Assembly (NCBI GenBank): GCA_910584635.1
Contig: CAJUBA010000014.1
Location: forward strand, 1-40,110
Source of the DNA: an uncultured Christensenella sp.
Lineage (GTDB): Bacteria > Bacillota > Clostridia > Christensenellales > UBA3700
Length of the DNA: 40,110 nucleotides
Reading direction: 5' to 3'
A program made the position numbers and the translations under genes. This document shows, piece by piece, positions 1 through 7,447 of the stretch; position 1 is the stretch's first letter; each line of letters begins with the position of its first letter. The notes under the pieces are model-generated. The model worked only from the letters and a program-made list of their open reading frames with translations. It had not been told where the DNA came from and did no database searches.

Positions 1-90
1 ACCTACACCCGCTAAAACGAAAATCTTACCACTCTCCGCCGTCTAATTGAAGCGTGGGTATAATAGTGGATAAAGAAAATAGAAAAGAAA

Positions 91-202
91 TAGCAAAGCG
101 GAATTACAGATTACAGCCATATTTTTTAGCGGAAGCGAGAGGCGGAACAGAAATAGGGAAACCAAAAAGTATGAGCGTAATATAAGTAATTCCGCTTTGC
201 TA
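91..202. repeat. 112-bp element with perfect 17-bp terminal inverted repeats (copy 1)
   Basis: The left end TAGCAAAGCGGAATTAC (91-107) is the exact reverse complement of the right end GTAATTCCGCTTTGCTA (186-202). The 94-bp core (100-193) has a diverged, equal-length copy at 18037-18130. Read on the plus strand, both copies encode a peptide beginning NYRLQPYFLA and later KPKSMSVI. In this copy a TAA at 183-185 stops the frame, which is open back to a GTG at 66. It resembles a MITE or REP-type dispersed element; no transposase is nearby. Confidence 0.7.
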
Positions 203-208
203 TTTAAT

Positions 209-251
209 CCGACCAAACGCGAAATCTTCATTGCATTACGATTTCGGTCGG
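209..251. repeat. REP-like bulged hairpin (copy 1)
   Basis: CCGACC (209-214) pairs with GGTCGG (246-251) and GAAATC (221-226) pairs with GATTTC (240-245). This leaves a one-sided AAACGC bulge and a 13-nt loop. It directly follows the 112-bp element with a 6-bp gap, and this arrangement recurs at 18.14 kb. Confidence 0.6.
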
Positions 252-391
252 ACTTTTTATTTATACGGATAGCCTTCGGCATTAGACTCGATTCTTCGAC
301 TACGCTCAATGGGCGTTCACTACGACTTAGTTTATCGCAATCACATTTAATAAAATGTAATTGCTAAATTAACAGTCGAGTTTCCGCCTAG

Positions 392-433
392 CCGACCAAA
401 CGCAAAATCTCGACTACGCTCAATTTTGGTCGG
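392..433. repeat. REP-like bulged hairpin (copy 2)
   Basis: CCGACC (392-397), the same AAACGC bulge, then AAAATC pairing imperfectly with AATTTT ahead of GGTCGG (428-433). The loop contains CGACTACGCTCA, shared with other repeats in this region. Confidence 0.6.
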
Positions 434-482
434 ACTTAAAACGGATTCTGTATTTAACTTAGATATTTCGACTTCGCTTTCC

Positions 483-525
483 CCGACCAAGCGTAAAATC
501 TACGTTTCACTCCGATTTTAGTCGG
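483..525. repeat. REP-like bulged hairpin (copy 3)
   Basis: CCGACC (483-488), bulge AAGCGT, AAAATC (495-500) pairing with GATTTT (514-519), then AGTCGG (520-525). It is nearly identical to the copy at 32768-32810. Confidence 0.6.
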
Positions 526-554
526 ACTTAATTATACGGATATTTATTAAACTA

Positions 555-633
555 GATTCTTCGACTACGCTCAGAATGACGGATGAATAAGCGTAAGTTT
601 GTTAACTCTCCCGTCATATTGAGCGGAGCGAAG
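555..633. repeat. dispersed 'ATTCTTCGACTACGCTCAGAATGAC'-type palindromic repeat
   Basis: A unit at 555-582 (GATTCTTCG, ACTACGCTCAGAATGACGG) is followed near 610-633 by an inverted, diverged unit (CCGTCATATTGAGCGGAGCG). A shorter copy sits at 290-310. From memory, repeats of this style, with variants of TCATTCTGAGCG, are widespread in intergenic DNA of many bacteria. Confidence 0.5.
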
Positions 634-771
634 CGAAGTCGAAATATCTAGTGCAAATAAAAATCAGTATAAAAAAGTCGGAATTGTTAAAATACTTATA
701 AAAATTGTCTGTAAATATTGATTTTAGTATCTTAAATTGACGCAGGGTTAACAAAAGTAAAAAATAGTTTA

Positions 772-800
772 TTGACTGATTTGGAAAAAAGTGGTAAAAT
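772..800 (+). promoter_or_regulatory. sigma-A-type promoter, extended -10, for the release-factor/helicase operon
   Basis: TTGACT (772-777), 17-bp spacer, TAAAAT (795-800) with TGG just upstream (792-794) as an extended -10. The -10 ends only 6 bp before the ATG at 807, so the transcript would be essentially leaderless. A weaker upstream TTGACG at 737-742 lacks a good partner. Confidence 0.5.
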
Positions 801-806
801 ATTTTT

Positions 807-1814
807 ATGTACGGCATTTACGGCGATATAATAAACGCGACAGAAAAAGCGATTGTTTGTTTGGACGAAACTCAAGAACTTTTGGAATATCCTGAAGTGC
901 AGGCGGATAAGGCTTATTATTTGTCTATTTTATCAAAGTACAACAATCTTAAATCGCTGAGCGACACATTATCGGCGTTAAAATCCGCATTGGAAGAAGA
1001 ACAGACATATACGGATATGTTATCCGATACTTCTTGCGAAGAGGAGCGAGAGGATATATACCGCGAGGTGTCTTATTTGAAAAGGACGCAATCGGGTTTA
1101 GCAGTATCTCTTTCAGACGCTTTGGGGTGCGCGCGCGTGCAAGAACGCGCTTATTGCAGATTCAAATTCAAAGAAGGCTCGTCTAAATTCGGCGTAGCGT
1201 TGCATGCTTTGATAAAGTCGTATTTACTGTCGAAAGACGTCAAAATCGACGATGAAAAAATTGCGCTCGCAAACAGCGGATACGTTAAGGAAATATCTTT
1301 TATCGCGGAGGGCGTCGACGTAATTACCCGTCTTACTCCTCTTGCGGGTACTCATAAAGTATATAGCGGGCAATCTAAGAGCGAAGATTTGCGCTTTGCC
1401 GTTACGCCGTCGGCAAGAGTTGAGAAGATATCCGAAAACGATTTGAAGATAGACGTTTTTCACTCCAACGGCGCGGGAGGTCAGAATATAAACAAGGTGG
1501 AAACGGCGGTGCGCGTTACTCATTTGCCTACCGGACTTTGCGTCGTTTGTCAAGACGAGCGTTCGCAACTTAAAAATAAAAACCGCGCTTTGGAGACAAT
1601 TGAAAAGCGATTGAAAGACATGAGAGAGCAGAGTGAAAAAAAGCGAATGGAAGCGGATATTTACGCGCAGTTTTCCAAAAAGAATACGCCTATATCCTTT
1701 GACGCGACAGGCAATACTATGACGGATACGCGACTTAAATCCTTTTTGAAAATTCCTTTTCCGCTTACTGATTCGCAGTTCGCTCAATATATAAACGGAC
1801 TTATAGCATTATGA
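807..1814 (+). CDS. divergent class-I peptide chain release factor homologue
   Basis: 335-residue homologue of bacterial RF1/RF2. Residues 1-100 are helical like RF domain 1, about 115-205 match the codon-recognition domain, and 206-335 form the peptidyl-hydrolase domain and C-terminal helix. The catalytic signature is clear: NGAGGQNINK with GGQ at 224-226, then VRVTHLPTG and CQDERSQLKNKNRA. The region aligning with the RF1 PxT or RF2 SPF loop reads GTHKVYSGQSKSEDLRFAV (181-199) and contains neither tripeptide, so stop-codon reading is doubtful. It keeps domain 1, unlike ArfB and PrfH, which are shorter. The only ATG near the 5' end is 807; it has no Shine-Dalgarno and sits 6 bp after a -10 box. 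The stop overlaps the helicase start (ATGA). A housekeeping RF is presumably encoded elsewhere. It could be a ribosome-rescue or stress factor (inference). Confidence 0.85.
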   Translation: MYGIYGDIINATEKAIVCLDETQELLEYPEVQADKAYYLSILSKYNNLKSLSDTLSALKSALEEEQTYTDMLSDTSCEEEREDIYREVSYLKRTQSGLAVSLSDALGCARVQERAYCRFKFKEGSSKFGVALHALIKSYLLSKDVKIDDEKIALANSGYVKEISFIAEGVDVITRLTPLAGTHKVYSGQSKSEDLRFAVTPSARVEKISENDLKIDVFHSNGAGGQNINKVETAVRVTHLPTGLCVVCQDERSQLKNKNRALETIEKRLKDMREQSEKKRMEADIYAQFSKKNTPISFDATGNTMTDTRLKSFLKIPFPLTDSQFAQYINGLIAL

Positions 1815-4198
1815 TACAAAAGGTTACGGCAGACACAAAAAAAATAGCGTTATCTTCAATCCGTATGGTTTACAAGACGGAGGGTTTTATTTCGCTTACC
1901 CGTAAAATAATCGCTATAGACGCTTTTATATCCCGATTGGCGGAGAGTATATTCAGGGAAGATATTACGCTCTCAAGCAATTGTTTTACCGCGCAGACGG
2001 AAGACGGACTTTATACGCTTTTTTTCCGTCAGAATAGCGGCGATAAAAGACTTGGCGATGAGGATATAGTTTTTTATAAATTTCTTTGTGCAAATACCGC
2101 CGAAGGCGGAATTGACAGACGGCTTAGCGAGTATATGTCTTCGAGGGATAAGATTTCGTTTGTTTTGAAAGAAACTGCGGATGCGCTTACCGGGGAAGAC
2201 TTGACAAGACTGTATCTCGTATCGGGTTCCGACGGAATAGTTAATTTTCCTTATTTGAACGAAACTCAACGTAAGATAGTGGAAACGGAAGACGCGAATA
2301 TGCTTGTCCAAGGTATTGCGGGCAGCGGTAAAACCAACGTGTGCGTAGAAAAAATAGTATACTGCGCTTGCAGAAATTATCGCGGAGCGGTATTGTACAC
2401 CACTTTTTCGCGCGGACTTTTGAGCGAAACGCGCGAACGCGTGGAGTTGTTTTCAAAAAATATCGACGTCTTTATTTCGGCTTATGAGAGCGGAAGAGTT
2501 GTCTTTTTGGACAAAAATCACAAAAAAGCGGTAGAGAACAAGTTGGGGATCCTCTTTTCGGTCGACGAAGACGGAGAGATTATATCCGCGTTGAAACGAG
2601 TATCGATATTCTTGAAAGAGAAGGTGGAATACAGACTTATCGAAGATATTTACGCGCAGTATTTTCAAACAAAACGCGTGGCGGGAGAAAGCGTATTTCT
2701 AAAAGAGTATTTGGGCGGCGGTAAGAATTACCGTCTATCCGGCGCTATCGAAAAGATAAAACATATCGCGCCGGAAATTATATACAAAGAAATTTACGGC
2801 ATGATTTTCGGCAAGTATGAACTTGATTCGCCTCGCGATTCGATGGGACGCGAAGAGTACGCCGAGGCACGAGTGGACAGTTTTACAAAACGCGAATGCG
2901 ATATTATTTATTCTATCGCTACCGATTACGCGGAATTTTTGAAAAAACGCGGCTATACCGACAATAATCTAATGAGTAGAGAAATACTGGGCGAAGTTTC
3001 GTCGCCAAAGTATTCGGTAGGCGTAATAGACGAGGTTCAGGACTTTACGCAAGTAAATCTGTGTCTTATGAAAAGACTGTGCAGAAAGTTATTTTGCGTG
3101 GGCGACGCTTTGCAAATGATAAACCCGTCCTATTTCAATTTCGGATACCTAAAGAGGATAATGTACGGCGACGTTACCGGAGTAAGTCAACTCAGACACA
3201 ATTACCGCAGTACCGAAAGAATTGAAAAAATCGCGGAAAAACTCGGCGAAATGAATATGCAGAGATTCGGCACGCACAGTTTCGTACTGAAAGGCGAAAG
3301 CGTAGCATCTCCGTTACCTTCGGCGGCAGTGTTGGTAAAGGACAAAAATTTTGTCTACTCTTTGGGAGAGAAGAGATTTGAAAACGTAACGGTCGTCGTA
3401 TCGTCGCAAAAGAAGAAAGAAGATTTGCGAAAGGTCTTGGGAAAAACCGAAATTCTTACGGTCGCGGAAGCCAAAGGTTTGGAGAGAAACACGGTAATAC
3501 TTGCGGACGTGTTGAGCGATAACGCAGACAAATGGCGTTATCTTCACAGTATGTCGCTCAATAGAAAAACGGCGGACGAAAACTCTGTTTTCAGATATTA
3601 TTTCAATCTTTTTTACGTAGGTATTTCGCGCGCTAAGCAGTATTTGTTTGTCGCAGAATCGGATTATCCGGAAATGTTCAATTCTCTTTTTAACGAATGT
3701 TTTGAAAGAAAGAACAAAGACGGCGCGCTCGCTTACCTTAAAGATATTGCGGGAAGAATTGAGATTGACGACGACGAGTTTATTCAGCGTATCGAAAAGT
3801 TTTGTTCGCTTGAACAGTACGATAACGCGCGCAATACCGCGGACAGATTATCTTCGGACGAACTGCGTAAGAAAAAACTTGTATATATCTCCGCGCACGA
3901 GAAATATTTGCGGTACGGGAAATTACGGGACGCAGGCGTTGAATACTGGCGAGAGGGCATGGACGCGGAGGCGCGCGAGATGTTTACCCGTTCGGGCGAC
4001 GAAGATTTGTTCCCTTTGATGGACGCGTGCGCAAAAGGCGGAGGAGCGCTTAATCCCGAAATCGTCAGATTTTATACTTTGGTAGAGGACAACGATTTGG
4101 CAAAGAAAATTATTATAGACACACTCAACAGCGATTGCAGTGAAATAGCGGCAAACTTGAAAGCCGTAAACAACAATTTGAAGAGGAAAAGACAATGA
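1811..4198 (+). CDS. UvrD/Rep-like superfamily 1 helicase with C-terminal helical repeats
   Basis: 795-residue SF1 NTPase. After an uncharacterised N-terminal region (1-145) come YLNETQRKIV (a Q-motif-like element), Walker A GIAGSGKT (168-175), Walker B VIDEVQD (405-411), motif III VGDALQ (430-435), motif IV LRHNYRST (461-468), motif V AEAKGLERNTVIL and motif VI YVGISRAKQYLFV. From about 640 the chain becomes a charged alpha-helical repeat region resembling a TPR or solenoid, which suggests a partner-binding module. The ATG overlaps the stop of the release-factor gene (ATGA, 1811-1814) without its own Shine-Dalgarno, indicating translational coupling. Its own stop overlaps the next start in the same way. 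It is unlike PcrA/UvrD in its long N-terminal extension and helical tail. Whether it acts on DNA or RNA cannot be told; the coupling to a translation-factor homologue makes RNA or ribosomes worth considering (inference). Confidence 0.8.
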   Translation: MIQKVTADTKKIALSSIRMVYKTEGFISLTRKIIAIDAFISRLAESIFREDITLSSNCFTAQTEDGLYTLFFRQNSGDKRLGDEDIVFYKFLCANTAEGGIDRRLSEYMSSRDKISFVLKETADALTGEDLTRLYLVSGSDGIVNFPYLNETQRKIVETEDANMLVQGIAGSGKTNVCVEKIVYCACRNYRGAVLYTTFSRGLLSETRERVELFSKNIDVFISAYESGRVVFLDKNHKKAVENKLGILFSVDEDGEIISALKRVSIFLKEKVEYRLIEDIYAQYFQTKRVAGESVFLKEYLGGGKNYRLSGAIEKIKHIAPEIIYKEIYGMIFGKYELDSPRDSMGREEYAEARVDSFTKRECDIIYSIATDYAEFLKKRGYTDNNLMSREILGEVSSPKYSVGVIDEVQDFTQVNLCLMKRLCRKLFCVGDALQMINPSYFNFGYLKRIMYGDVTGVSQLRHNYRSTERIEKIAEKLGEMNMQRFGTHSFVLKGESVASPLPSAAVLVKDKNFVYSLGEKRFENVTVVVSSQKKKEDLRKVLGKTEILTVAEAKGLERNTVILADVLSDNADKWRYLHSMSLNRKTADENSVFRYYFNLFYVGISRAKQYLFVAESDYPEMFNSLFNECFERKNKDGALAYLKDIAGRIEIDDDEFIQRIEKFCSLEQYDNARNTADRLSSDELRKKKLVYISAHEKYLRYGKLRDAGVEYWREGMDAEAREMFTRSGDEDLFPLMDACAKGGGALNPEIVRFYTLVEDNDLAKKIIIDTLNSDCSEIAANLKAVNNNLKRKRQ

Positions 4199-4923
4199 GC
4201 GAAAAAATCAACGAAAATTCCATTAAAGAACTTATAGAAAGTTTTGTGGCGTATCGCAACCTGATTGCGCCTTTGCAAGACAGTTTGCATTCCGTAAGCA
4301 AAGCCTACGAAGAGATAAGGACGGATTTGGACAACCTTACCAAAAGTTTTTCGGGCAACGCGGCGAATCAGTTGGAAAAGGTTCACGCCACTATAAGCGC
4401 GCAGGCAAAAAGCGGACAGGAACTTGGCAGAAAAATAGAGGAATACGCGGCTTCGAGCGAAAAGTACGCGCAAGCGGTAAACGATATGTCTTCGCGTTTT
4501 TCGGAAGTCGTAAACAGGATAGACTCGCTTGGAAAGATAGAAAAGAGCGCGCAAAATCAAATCGCTCAGATTGATAATATGATATCCGAAAAACGTTCGT
4601 CTTACAATCTCAAAGAATTGCAAAAATCGCTTGACGGATACAATAAAAACATTGAAAAGGTAAGCGATTTCATAAACAGAGATATTGCGTCGGTGTTGAA
4701 ACAAAACGCCGATAAGATAGAAAATATCCGAAAAGAAAATCAGGAGTTGTCCGCCGCCGTCGCGGAGCAGGGCAAGGACATCGCTATGCTTATATCGGAA
4801 TTTTCACAGACTTCGGCTCTTTTGAAGAAATTGGTAGAGGGAAGCAGTATCAACGAAGAATATCTGTTTGACGCTTTTGACAAATGGGCGGCAGACAGAA
4901 AGGTCAAGACCAAAAAGAAATAA
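4195..4923 (+). CDS. coiled-coil protein of unknown function
   Basis: 242 residues, almost entirely predicted helix with heptad-like spacing (for example around ELIESFVAYRNLIAPL, the NAANQLEKVHATISAQ region, and QNADKIENIRKENQELSAAV). There is no signal peptide, membrane segment or catalytic motif. The composition resembles the cytoplasmic signalling helices of chemoreceptors or SMC-like hinges, but no family is recognised. The ATG at 4195 overlaps the helicase stop (ATGA) and has GAGG about 10 bp upstream. It probably works as a scaffold or adaptor joining the helicase to the membrane protein encoded 15 bp downstream; that is inference from operon position only. Confidence 0.75.
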   Translation: MSEKINENSIKELIESFVAYRNLIAPLQDSLHSVSKAYEEIRTDLDNLTKSFSGNAANQLEKVHATISAQAKSGQELGRKIEEYAASSEKYAQAVNDMSSRFSEVVNRIDSLGKIEKSAQNQIAQIDNMISEKRSSYNLKELQKSLDGYNKNIEKVSDFINRDIASVLKQNADKIENIRKENQELSAAVAEQGKDIAMLISEFSQTSALLKKLVEGSSINEEYLFDAFDKWAADRKVKTKKK

Positions 4924-4938
4924 CGTCGCTTAGGATAT

Positions 4939-7233
4939 ATGATGCAACCGATAGAAGAAAGTCTGTTTCAGGCTATAAAGAAAGACGATAAAAAAGCGTT
5001 TGACGCTTTGATGGAAAATACCCAGTGCGGAGCGTGCCGTCTGGGAAGATTTCCCACGCTGTCGTTGCTCTATCTTTACGACGCGAAAAAAATACTTGCC
5101 GATTACGAAGAAAAATTTATAGATATAACTAGTTTTACCGCGTATAGCGAACCTGTAGAAATCTCAAAGAAATTTTCCTCTAAGGCGGGAAAGTGTCTTA
5201 GACTTTATCTAAACGAGATAGTATCGCCTCTTGAAATGCTTTTGATTTTGGATAAAACCAACCGCTTGAAAAGACTTTATCCTTTGGCAAAAAACGCTTC
5301 TTCTTCAATTAAGGGGCGACTTAAAGCGATATATTTCATCAAGTATTCGTTGAGTATAAAATTCGAAGGCAACGCTATCGTAATCGATAAGCGTCCGTTA
5401 AACTACAGCGAAAAGAAGAAAATCTTTAATATTTGCATTTGCGTAGTTTTAGCGCTTATTATTTTCGTAGGCGGTCCGATTACCGCGTATTCGATTTTGC
5501 CTAAACGCAGCGAAGGAGAAGTTACGAAACTCAGTCATATTAACTTTGCTTCTCAAAAAGAATATATACTTAAAAAAGACATTGTTCTGCCCAAAAATTT
5601 TTCTGTAGAAAAGGTAAACTGTACTATTAACGGCGACGGCAATAAACTCATAATCGGCGACAACGCAACGTTGGGAGAGTTAAACGGCAGTTTGTCCAAC
5701 TTGACGATAGAAAGCGGTTCAGGCGCGATATTTAACAGCGTAAACGAAAATGCAAAAATTCAAAACGTTACGCTAAACGTAAACGCTGAAATAGAAACTT
5801 CGCAAGGCGGAGCGTTTTTAGCGTTGAAAAATTACGGACTGATTGAAGACGTTACTCTAAACGCGTCCGGAAAGATAACGGCTATCGCGCCGTCCGGAAA
5901 CGGACAGGAAGAATTGGCGTTCGGAGGTATCGTGTATCAAAATAACGTCAAAAGCAATGGCGCCGCGGGTACTATTAAAAATTGTGCTGTCAATTACTCG
6001 GAGTTTTCGCTTGCGGGCGAGACTAGCGCCAACGCGTCGTTCGGCGGAGTGGCGGGCGTAAATAACGGTTATTTACAAAATTGCAAAGTTGCCGGCGAAA
6101 TAGTGGCGGATACGTTTGATATAGCGGGAGTATGTTCTCTCAACAACGGGGTGGTATCGGGCAACGTAAACGAAGCGAATCTGTCGCAGACGTCCGACGA
6201 TACGGAGTGGAATCCCATTGTCAGCGGTATAGTGCTGACAAACGCTTACGCAGTGGAAAATTGCGACAATAAAGGCAAGATTACGTCTAAATCAACTTGC
6301 GGAGAGTTTGAAATAAACGAGGAATACGATTCCGCCGCTTCTGCGGCAGGCATCGCGTATTTGAACAGAAGTTCCATGACGACTCCGTTTATCAAAAACT
6401 GCGATAATCTCGGCGATATAGAAAGTACGGCGGAATATAGAGATATTTATGCGGCGGGAATCTGCATATCGTCTAGCGGAATAATAGAAAGATGTAAAAA
6501 CGACGGCAGAATCGACGCTAAGACTGCCAACGGTTTGAATATTTACGTAGGCGGAATAGCCTCTTTGGCTTTTGGAGACGTTTATAGATCGGTAAATAAG
6601 GGAGCGATTACCGCAACAGGCGACGGAGAAACGCAGGCGGGAGGAATTTCTGCGCGCGCTATTGCCGAGTTGTCGTATTGTTTTTCCTCGGGAGAAATCG
6701 ACGTAACGGCTAAGAAAGTATACGCGGGCGGTATTTTGGGATACAGCGATATTGCGAGCGCGTATACGATGACGGGAATAAGTATTTACGTAGGAAGCGT
6801 CGATTACTGTATAAGCGAAAGCAAATTGACGGTTAACACGACAGGCGACGGGGCATCTTATGTCGGCGGTATAACCGGGTATGTAAAAGAACAGGGATTC
6901 AACAATGACGAGATATTCTTCGGCGGTTGCGTTACAAACAGTTATTTTATGGGAGAATATTTATCCTACGCGTCTTATTTCGGAAATATAGTAGGCGTGT
7001 GCGGAGTAAACGTATACGAGAAAAATTCATATACAACAGACTCCGGAGAGTTTTATAATTTCGGCGGCAATTATTATTTGGATAACGGACTCAAGTCTTT
7101 CGGCGCTACGTTAAAAGGCGAAGATAAATTTGTTGCCGTCGACGGCAAAGGCGCCGCGTCGGCTACGCTTGAATTTATTAAAAATTCCGAAAACTATAAA
7201 TCTATTTTGGCTAAAATTCCCAAATCGCTATAA
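4939..7233 (+). CDS. single-pass membrane protein with extracellular GLUG/beta-helix repeats
   Basis: 764 residues. Residues 1-160 form a soluble N-terminal domain with an ankyrin-like start (ESLFQAIKKDDKKAFDALM), followed by one membrane segment at about 163-185 (IFNICICVVLALIIFVGG). The rest is probably extracellular, with repeated short strands of the kind GGVAGVNNGYLQNCKVAG and GGIASLAFGDVYRSVNKG, typical of GLUG-type right-handed beta-helices in Clostridia surface proteins. There is no cleavable signal peptide or LPXTG motif, so the orientation is inferred as N-inside. An in-frame ATG at 4942 is an alternative start. It is the last gene of the operon, 15 bp after the coiled-coil gene. 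A soluble domain inside joined to a beta-helix outside suggests a sensor or anchor. The ligand is unknown. Confidence 0.75.
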   Translation: MMQPIEESLFQAIKKDDKKAFDALMENTQCGACRLGRFPTLSLLYLYDAKKILADYEEKFIDITSFTAYSEPVEISKKFSSKAGKCLRLYLNEIVSPLEMLLILDKTNRLKRLYPLAKNASSSIKGRLKAIYFIKYSLSIKFEGNAIVIDKRPLNYSEKKKIFNICICVVLALIIFVGGPITAYSILPKRSEGEVTKLSHINFASQKEYILKKDIVLPKNFSVEKVNCTINGDGNKLIIGDNATLGELNGSLSNLTIESGSGAIFNSVNENAKIQNVTLNVNAEIETSQGGAFLALKNYGLIEDVTLNASGKITAIAPSGNGQEELAFGGIVYQNNVKSNGAAGTIKNCAVNYSEFSLAGETSANASFGGVAGVNNGYLQNCKVAGEIVADTFDIAGVCSLNNGVVSGNVNEANLSQTSDDTEWNPIVSGIVLTNAYAVENCDNKGKITSKSTCGEFEINEEYDSAASAAGIAYLNRSSMTTPFIKNCDNLGDIESTAEYRDIYAAGICISSSGIIERCKNDGRIDAKTANGLNIYVGGIASLAFGDVYRSVNKGAITATGDGETQAGGISARAIAELSYCFSSGEIDVTAKKVYAGGILGYSDIASAYTMTGISIYVGSVDYCISESKLTVNTTGDGASYVGGITGYVKEQGFNNDEIFFGGCVTNSYFMGEYLSYASYFGNIVGVCGVNVYEKNSYTTDSGEFYNFGGNYYLDNGLKSFGATLKGEDKFVAVDGKGAASATLEFIKNSENYKSILAKIPKSL

Positions 7234-7375
7234 TCAAGATAATGAATTTTAGAGAGTTGAATAATTTTAATGAAACTTTGTCGAAAAATAGACGAAGTAA
7301 TTTATTTCGCGACAGTCGAAAATCAACATATTCGGTTATAATGCTTACAAAGACGGTTAAAAACAAATTTAGGTA

Positions 7376-7404
7376 TTGAAATAGGATTTTTGCTGTGATA
7401 TAAT
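7376..7404 (+). promoter_or_regulatory. sigma-A promoter of the glycerol operon
   Basis: TTGAAA (7376-7381), 17-bp spacer, TATAAT (7399-7404), with extended -10 TGA at 7396-7398. It lies 43 bp ahead of the start codon, which has AGAGGG upstream. The leader is too short for a riboswitch. Confidence 0.75.
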
Positions 7405-7447
7405 TTTATAGAGAAAATTATTTATATCTTTTTATTAAAGAGGGCTT

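Larger units (their letters stand above)
461..649. repeat. 19-bp inverted repeat pair enclosing about 150 bp
   Basis: AGATATTTCGACTTCGCTT at 461-479 is the exact reverse complement of AAGCGAAGTCGAAATATCT at 631-649. A third copy lies at 38211-38229, and the similarity there continues into the following AAAATCAGTA. It is a dispersed repeat family of unknown role. Confidence 0.6.
1..771. other. gene-free, repeat-rich intergenic region
   Basis: No credible protein gene is seen here. The stretch holds a 112-bp inverted-repeat element (91-202), three bulged hairpins that begin CCGACC (209-251, 392-433, 483-525), copies of a repeat containing TTCGACTACGCTCA (near 290-310 and 555-582), and an inverted pair of a 19-bp motif (461-479 and 631-649). 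A further hairpin pairs GCAATcACATTT with AAATGTaATTGC near 339-364. Short open frames here are products of the palindromes and lack ribosome binding sites. The upstream gene lies outside the window. Confidence 0.75.

Noticed and set aside
43..309. Minus-strand 88-codon frame at the window start
   Set aside because: It runs through the inverted-repeat element and a REP hairpin, with no Shine-Dalgarno and no recognisable domain.
1..806. Possible CRISPR array from the regularly recurring CCGACC hairpins
   Set aside because: The spacing is irregular, the sequence between copies is itself repetitive, and no cas genes are present.
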